Part shown: in pieces, positions 9,358-12,500 of the stretch | Layout: every line of letters starts with the position of its first letter | Numbering within the stretch: position 1 is the stretch's first letter | NCBI GenBank assembly: GCA_030247855.1 | Contig: JAPDRN010000263.1 | Location: 1-12,500, forward strand | Length of the DNA stretch: 12,500 nucleotides | Direction: 5' to 3' | Source: Knufia peltigerae | Lineage: Eukaryota > Ascomycota > Eurotiomycetes > Chaetothyriales > Trichomeriaceae | Program-made: the position numbers and the translations under genes | The notes under the pieces: model-generated | Database searches by the model: none | Seen by the model: only the letters and a program-made list of their open reading frames with translations | Told to the model about the DNA's origin: nothing

Positions 9358-9376
9358 AGCCCGTGTTGGGCTTTTT
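9358..9376 (+). terminator. Terminator-like hairpin on the plus strand
   Basis: On the plus strand, AGCCC, loop GTGTT, GGGCT is followed by TTTT, giving a 5-bp stem with a run of five T in all. This has the form of a short intrinsic terminator pointing against the operon and could stop antisense transcription from rpoB. The stem is short and the match may be chance. Confidence 0.3.
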
Positions 9377-9388
9377 CACCGTATTTCC

Positions 9389-9419
9389 GTAGAACCGCGC
9401 CACGATTGGCTGGCCCTAC
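9389..9419 (-). other. Hairpin in the rplL-rpoB gap
   Basis: The arms GTAGGGCC and GGTTCTAC form 8 pairs (two G-U, valid only on the minus-strand RNA). An inner 4-bp stem GCCA/TGGC has a 4-nt loop. It lies directly after the attenuator-like hairpin. The GTAG end recalls Stenotrophomonas GTAG-type palindromes, but the internal mismatches make that doubtful. Confidence 0.35.
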
Positions 9420-9427
9420 AACAACGA

Positions 9428-9460
9428 CCAAAGGCCGGGGGCTTACGCCCCCAGCCTTGG
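9428..9460 (-). terminator. Attenuator/partial terminator between rplL and rpoB
   Basis: A long hairpin starts about 40 nt after the rplL stop: CCAAGGCTGGGGGC pairs with GCCCCCGGCCTTTGG. This gives 14 pairs with one G-U and one bulged U, closed by a GUAA (GNRA) loop. It is followed by TCGTTGTTGT, which is U-rich but not a clean U-tract. In E. coli a partial terminator at this place lowers rpoBC output relative to the ribosomal proteins; the same role is inferred here. Confidence 0.65.
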
Positions 9461-9499
9461 CTGCATCGCCGGATTTCGATGGCGACGCAATGGAAGTGC

Positions 9500-9865
9500 T
9501 TACTTGACTTCGACAGTCGCGCCAGCAGCTTCCAGATCCTTCTTCATCTTCTCGGCTTCGTCCTTCGAAGCGTTGTCCTTCAGGACGCCGCCGGCTTCGG
9601 CCAGGTCCTTCGCTTCCTTCAGGCCCAGGCCGGTGATGGCGCGGACGGCCTTGATGACTTCGACCTTCTTGTCGCCAGCGGTCTTCAGGGTGACGACGAA
9701 TTCGGTCTGCTCTTCAACAACGGCAGCCGGGCCAGCCACAGCAGCGGCGACCGGAGCAGCGGCGGAGACGCCGAACTTCTCTTCGATGGCCTTGACCAGC
9801 TCCATCACTTCCATCAGGGACTTCTCGGCGATGGCGTCGACGATCTGTTCGTTGGTAAGGGACAT
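9500..9865 (-). CDS. rplL: 50S ribosomal protein L7/L12
   Basis: This stalk protein recruits and stimulates the translational GTPases and is present as several dimers on L10. It has 121 residues, the E. coli length. The N-terminal dimerisation helices (MSLTNEQIVDAIAEKSLMEV, to about 33) are followed by an Ala/Pro/Val-rich hinge (about 34-52). The globular C-terminal domain contains the factor-binding stretch VIKAVRAITGLGLKEAKDL. The start at 9863-9865 has AAAGG about 9 nt upstream. It follows rplJ by 63 nt containing a hairpin, fitting separate translation control that makes more L12 than L10. The attenuator-like hairpin lies downstream. Confidence 0.97.
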   Translation of the reverse strand: MSLTNEQIVDAIAEKSLMEVMELVKAIEEKFGVSAAAPVAAAVAGPAAVVEEQTEFVVTLKTAGDKKVEVIKAVRAITGLGLKEAKDLAEAGGVLKDNASKDEAEKMKKDLEAAGATVEVK

Positions 9866-9897
9866 GATAATTACCTTTGGATGTTTTTCTGGATTGA

Positions 9898-9913
9898 GGT
9901 TCCGTCAGGAACC
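9898..9913 (-). other. Hairpin between rplJ and rplL
   Basis: The stem GGTTCC / GGAACC (6 bp) with a TGAC loop begins 15 nt after the rplJ stop. It is followed by an A-rich stretch and the rplL ribosome binding site. The unstructured A-rich stretch may help the high initiation needed for L12 (inference). Confidence 0.4.
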
Positions 9914-9928
9914 ACGATTAGTCGAAAC

Positions 9929-10465
9929 TCAGGCGGTCTCGGCGGCCGGTTCAGCAGCGTCGGCGGCGACGTCGCCACCATTCTGCTTGTCGCCGATTGC
10001 CTTGATGGCGCGGGCGAACATCGTGACCGGCTCGGTCAGGACGCGTGCCAGCATTGCCAGGGCCTGGTCGCGGGTCGGCAGCGAGGCCAACACGTCGACA
10101 TGGCTTGCCGGGAACACTTCGCCGCCGATGGCGACGACCTTGGCCTGCAGCTTGTCGTTGCCCTTGGCGGCATCCTTGATCAGGCGACCGGCAGCGCCGG
10201 GCTCCTCAAGCGAGAACGCGTACAGCAGCGGACCAACGAGCTTGTCCTGTGCACATGCGAACTCGGTGCCTTCAACAGCACGCGACGCCAGGGTGTTCTT
10301 GACAACTTTCAAGAAAACGCCGGTTTCACGAGCCTGCTTGCGCATCGCGGTCATCTGAGCGACCGTGGTGCCAGCGTATTCGGCTGCGATCAAGGAGTGG
10401 GCCTTGGCGGCGATGTCTGCCAGCTCCGCGACTACTTCTTGCTTCTGGGACAGATTGAGAGCCAT
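9929..10465 (-). CDS. rplJ: 50S ribosomal protein L10
   Basis: L10 anchors the L12 dimers to 23S rRNA at the stalk base next to L11. It has 178 residues, somewhat longer than the 165 of E. coli, with an Ala/Glu/Asp-rich tail (ending DAAEPAAETA). The N-terminal RNA-binding domain includes MTAMRKQARETGVFLKVVKN and the adjoining TLASRA. The helix near 132-158 (residues such as ARVLTEPVTMFARAIKAI) is where L12 dimers dock in the family. The start at 10463-10465 is preceded by GGAGGAG at good spacing, the strongest ribosome binding site in the window. A 389-nt leader precedes it and holds the L10 autoregulatory RNA. Confidence 0.97.
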   Translation of the reverse strand: MALNLSQKQEVVAELADIAAKAHSLIAAEYAGTTVAQMTAMRKQARETGVFLKVVKNTLASRAVEGTEFACAQDKLVGPLLYAFSLEEPGAAGRLIKDAAKGNDKLQAKVVAIGGEVFPASHVDVLASLPTRDQALAMLARVLTEPVTMFARAIKAIGDKQNGGDVAADAAEPAAETA

Positions 10466-10491
10466 TGCACTCCTCCGATTGAACTCCGCTT

Positions 10492-10610
10492 ACGGCTCCT
10501 GCCGTGTGCGGTCCTGTGCGGCATCCGTCCTGGACGCCGGGAACATCGGAATGATGTTCCGGGGGGTGGGCCGTTCTAGACCTGGAGTGGGCCAACCTGG
10601 GTAACCCCAG
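10492..10610 (-). other. Three hairpins in the distal rplJ leader
   Basis: On the transcript, in order: CTGGG / CCCAG around GTTA (10597-10610); GGAACATC / GATGTTCC, a perfect 8-bp stem with a 5-nt loop (10540-10560); and ACGGC / GCCGT around AGGA (10492-10505). The last ends about 26 nt before the rplJ start. They fill the space between the L10-binding element and the ribosome binding site and may pass on the repression signal. No alternative pairing with the SD was found by eye. Confidence 0.4.
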
Positions 10611-10639
10611 ACGTGCGTGAACCAGAAAAACTCCAGAAG

Positions 10640-10775
10640 GGCACCATCTACGCAGGGTGATTCCGGGGAATCGATTAAGCGTTCGTGGCTGCTCCGGCGG
10701 CGACTCCCTGCCAAATCGAGCTTCCGTGCCCGTCGCCGGCATACCACGACCGCACCTGCGGTCTTTGACGGCTAC
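10640..10775 (-). promoter_or_regulatory. L10 leader, autoregulatory mRNA element
   Basis: The transcript contains GTCAAAGACCGCAGGTG near 10753-10769 and CACCCTGCGTAGATGGTG near 10642-10659. CGCAGGTG pairs with CACCCTGCG (one bulged C), closing a junction of about 90 nt that includes the hairpin GATTCC/GGAATC (10659-10672). The paired elements AGACCGCAGGTG and CTGCGTAGAtGGTG resemble the L10 leader known upstream of rplJ in E. coli and many bacteria, where L10 or L10-L12 binds and represses translation. A short U-rich stretch (GGAGTTTTTCTGG) follows. Boundaries are approximate. Confidence 0.7.
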
Positions 10776-10854
10776 CACCGGCGATGAGTTGCCGGCGGAT
10801 GCCTTCAAATGTCACGGTCGCGGGACCCGAGGGACCCACGATCGCTTGAAACGA

Positions 10855-11553
10855 TTACTTCAGGCTCAGCGACGACTGGTCGACGGTGACGCCCGGGCCC
10901 ATCGTCGAGCTGACCGACACCTTCTGCAGGTACAGGCCCTTCGAGGTGGCCGGCTTGGCCTTGATCAGGTCCAGCAGCAGCGCGGTCAGGTTCGACTTCA
11001 GCGCGTCTTCGGCGAAGTCGGCCTTGCCGATGGTGCAGTGGATGATGCCGGCCTTGTCGGTGCGGTAACGCACCTGACCCGACTTGGCATTCTTCACAGC
11101 CTCACCCGGGTTCGGGGAGACGGTGCCGACCTTCGGGTTCGGCATCAGGCCGCGCGGGCCCAGCACGGTACCCAGCTTACCGACGACGCGCATTGCGTCC
11201 GGGGTCGCGATCACGACGTCGTAGTTCAGATCGCCGGCCTGCATCTTCTCGGCCAGATCGTCCATACCGACGGCTTCGGCACCAGCGGCCAGGGCTTCAT
11301 CAGCCTTGGCACCGGCCGGAGCGAAGACAGCGACGCGGACCGACTTGCCGGTACCAGCCGGCAGCACGGTGGAGCCACGGACCTGCTGGTCGGACTTCTT
11401 CGCGTCGACGCCCAGGCGCACAGCAACGTCGATCGACTCGACGAACTTGGCCTTGGTGGCGGTCTTCAGGATGTTGATTGCGTCCTCGAAGGCATACGCC
11501 TTACCCGGGACAACGGCGGCCTTGATGGCCTTTTCGCGCTTGTTCTGTGCCAT
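10855..11553 (-). CDS. rplA: 50S ribosomal protein L1
   Basis: L1 forms the mobile stalk near the E site and helps move deacylated tRNA out of the ribosome. It also represses its own L11-L1 mRNA in well-studied bacteria. It has 232 residues (E. coli 234). The signature GPRGLMPNPKVGTVSPN lies at about 132-148. The family N-terminus MAQNKREKAIKAAVVPGKAY is present. The ATG at 11551-11553 is 4 nt after the rplK stop, and its ribosome binding site GGAGG is inside the last rplK codons, so the two are translationally coupled. It is followed by the long rplJ leader. Confidence 0.97.
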   Translation of the reverse strand: MAQNKREKAIKAAVVPGKAYAFEDAINILKTATKAKFVESIDVAVRLGVDAKKSDQQVRGSTVLPAGTGKSVRVAVFAPAGAKADEALAAGAEAVGMDDLAEKMQAGDLNYDVVIATPDAMRVVGKLGTVLGPRGLMPNPKVGTVSPNPGEAVKNAKSGQVRYRTDKAGIIHCTIGKADFAEDALKSNLTALLLDLIKAKPATSKGLYLQKVSVSSTMGPGVTVDQSSLSLK

Positions 11554-11557
11554 CTGA

Positions 11558-11986
11558 TTAACCCTCCACCACGAGGCCCATGGAACGGGCAGAGCCAGCG
11601 ATGGTACGCACGGCGGCGTCCAGGTCGGCGGCAGTCAGATCCGGTTCCTTCGCCTTGGCGATCTCTTCCAGCTGCTTACGGGTGACCTTGCCGACCTTCT
11701 CGGTGTTCGGGCGCTTGGAGCCCGACGAGATGCCAGCGGCCTTCTTCAGCAGGGTGGTGGCCGGAGTGCTCTTGGTGATGAAGGTGAACGTACGGTCCGA
11801 ATAGGCCGTGATGATCACCGGAACCGGCAGACCCGGCTCGAGCTTCTGCGTGGCGGCATTGAAGGCCTTGCAGAATTCCATGATGTTCAGGCCGCGCTGA
11901 CCCAGCGCAGGACCGACCGGCGGCGAGGGGTTGGCCTGACCGGCCTTCACCTGCAGCTTGATATAACCGACAACTTTCTTTGCCAT
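11558..11986 (-). CDS. rplK: 50S ribosomal protein L11
   Basis: L11 binds the GTPase-associated region of 23S rRNA with L10 and is the site of thiostrepton action; it is also needed for RelA activation by uncharged tRNA. It has 142 residues, the family length. The Pro-rich linker and loop NPSPPVGPALGQRGLNIMEF (about 19-38) holds the thiostrepton-contact prolines. The C-terminal RNA-binding domain includes STPATTLLKKAAG and ends SMGLVVEG. Lysines near the N-terminus (MAKK) are PrmA methylation sites in the family. The ATG at 11984-11986 has GGAGAG at good spacing. It is separated from nusG by 196 nt with several hairpins. Confidence 0.97.
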   Translation of the reverse strand: MAKKVVGYIKLQVKAGQANPSPPVGPALGQRGLNIMEFCKAFNAATQKLEPGLPVPVIITAYSDRTFTFITKSTPATTLLKKAAGISSGSKRPNTEKVGKVTRKQLEEIAKAKEPDLTAADLDAAVRTIAGSARSMGLVVEG

Positions 11987-12022
11987 GTGAGTACTCTCCG
12001 GGTGCTAGCGCCTTGCGACAAC

Positions 12023-12057
12023 AGGCTCCCCATCGGACCGGGAATCACGCGTCCCGG
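12023..12057 (-). promoter_or_regulatory. Candidate L1 operator in the rplK leader
   Basis: A 6-bp hairpin CCGGGA / TCCCGG (12038-12057) overlaps the start of CCGATGGGGAGCCT (12023-12036). The GATG and GGGAG elements recall the asymmetric loop bound by L1 in 23S rRNA and in L11-L1 leaders. The match is by eye and loose. A site in this place is expected because L1 represses rplKA in E. coli. Confidence 0.3.
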
Positions 12058-12080
12058 CATCGCGTTTTGAAATCATGCCG

Positions 12081-12102
12081 AAGGCCACCTTTCGGTGGCC
12101 TC
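12081..12102 (-). terminator. GAAA-loop hairpin between nusG and rplK
   Basis: The stem AGGCCACC / GGTGGCCT is 8 bp, plus a G-U closing pair on the minus-strand RNA, with a GAAA (GNRA) tetraloop. No clear U-tract follows (TTCGGCATGATTTC), so termination would be weak at most. No convincing promoter for rplK was seen between here and the gene, which suggests read-through from the nusG side. Confidence 0.45.
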
Positions 12103-12150
12103 GTCCCGCCAGCTTCCCAACGGGAGCCGCGCAGCATATCAGGTTTTTTC

Positions 12151-12176
12151 TTCACATGCCTGAAGCGGCATGTGAA
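12151..12176 (-). terminator. 10-bp hairpin just after nusG
   Basis: The perfect stem TTCACATGCC / GGCATGTGAA has a 6-nt loop and begins 6 nt after the nusG stop. It is followed on the transcript by GAAAAAACC, an A-tract rather than a U-tract. It is therefore not an intrinsic terminator for this operon. It may be an mRNA 3' barrier or processing signal separating secE-nusG from rplK. Confidence 0.45.
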
Positions 12177-12182
12177 TACAGA

Positions 12183-12500
12183 TCAGACAGCCTTTTCGAC
12201 CTGACCGAACTCGAGCTCGACCGGAGTGGCGCGACCGAAGATCAGCACCGAGACGCGCAGACGGCTCTTCTCGTAGTTGACTTCTTCGACGACACCATTG
12301 AAGTCGTTGAACGGGCCTTCGGTGACACGGACCATCTGACCCGGCTCGAACAGCACCTTCGGACGCGGCTTCTCGACGCCTTCCTGGACGCGGTTCAGGA
12401 TCGCCTCGGCCTCGGAATCTGCGATCGGCAGCGGACGATCGGCGGTTCCGCCGATGAAGCCCATGACGCGCGGGGTTTCCTTGACCAGGTGCCAGCTTTC
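12183..12500 (-). CDS. nusG: Transcription termination/antitermination protein NusG, C-terminal part (5' end outside window)
   Basis: NusG binds RNA polymerase through its N-terminal NGN domain and links it to Rho or to ribosomal protein S10 through its C-terminal KOW domain. The 105 visible residues begin ESWHLVKETPRVMGFIGG, the end of the NGN domain. A linker (about VQEGVEKPRPK) and a complete KOW domain follow (FEPGQMVRVTEGPFNDFNGV onward). The Rho/S10 contact loop IFGRATP is intact and the protein ends EKAV. About 75 to 80 N-terminal residues lie beyond the window. Its position ahead of rplK matches the usual secE-nusG-rplKAJL-rpoBC order. Confidence 0.97.
   Translation of the reverse strand, partial: ESWHLVKETPRVMGFIGGTADRPLPIADSEAEAILNRVQEGVEKPRPKVLFEPGQMVRVTEGPFNDFNGVVEEVNYEKSRLRVSVLIFGRATPVELEFGQVEKAV

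Noticed and set aside
9389..9419. GTAG-type dispersed palindrome (SMAG-like repeat)
   Set aside because: It has GTAG at one end and a stem, but the stem has G-U pairs and an internal loop, unlike the clean stems expected of that family, and only one copy is visible here.
10824..10842. Tandem GGGTCCC direct repeat after rplA
   Set aside because: Two 7-bp copies in GC-rich DNA are easily due to chance and there is no array or flanking structure.
10465..10854. Open frames in both strands of the rplA-rplJ gap as small genes
   Set aside because: The frames overlap one another, have no consistent codon bias, and coincide with the L10 leader and hairpins.
1..12500. CRISPR arrays, prophage, insertion sequence, tRNA or rRNA genes
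   Set aside because: No regularly spaced repeats, transposase or integrase motifs, or tRNA/rRNA signatures were seen; the genes are all core housekeeping genes.

Overview
The window is an ordinary core-genome segment of a high-GC gammaproteobacterium, almost certainly a member of the Xanthomonadaceae and most like Stenotrophomonas. This rests on the look of the proteins (a RpoB of 1384 residues starting MTSYSFTEKKRIRKDFG, a RpoC of 1413 residues with an Ala/Val/Glu-rich tail), strong G/C preference at third codon positions, and the gene order. No database search was possible, so the genus is a judgement. Every gene lies on the minus strand, so transcription runs from high to low coordinates.

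Layout in transcription order: the C-terminal half of nusG (12500-12183, cut by the window edge), rplK (L11), rplA (L1), rplJ (L10), rplL (L7/L12), rpoB (RNA polymerase beta), rpoC (beta prime), then a new promoter and the first 72 codons of rpsL (S12), the head of the str operon. NusG binds the polymerase made by rpoB and rpoC. L11, L1, L10 and L12 are the 50S stalk proteins. S12 is in the 30S decoding centre. The cluster thus couples synthesis of the transcription and translation machinery, with ribosomal proteins expected to regulate their own mRNAs.

The information beyond the genes is in the gaps. Three of them exceed 300 bases (9174-9499, 10466-10854 and 294-687) and are full of RNA hairpins. 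Several carry G-U pairs or GNRA/UUCG loops that make sense only on the minus-strand transcript. They include an L10 autoregulatory leader before rplJ, an attenuator-like hairpin after rplL, a long inverted repeat before rpoB that could be an RNase III site, a run of stable hairpins after rpoC, and paired U-loop hairpins in the rpsL leader behind a near-consensus sigma-70 promoter.

The one real anomaly is at the left edge. rpsL reads normally to His72 and then joins, near position 76, unrelated DNA that itself looks like coding sequence on the same strand. S12 is essential, so an assembly or library chimera is the simplest explanation, with a real rearrangement plus a second rpsL copy as the alternative. 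I saw no mobile element, CRISPR array, tRNA, rRNA or novel defence system, and nothing suggests an undescribed multi-gene system here.
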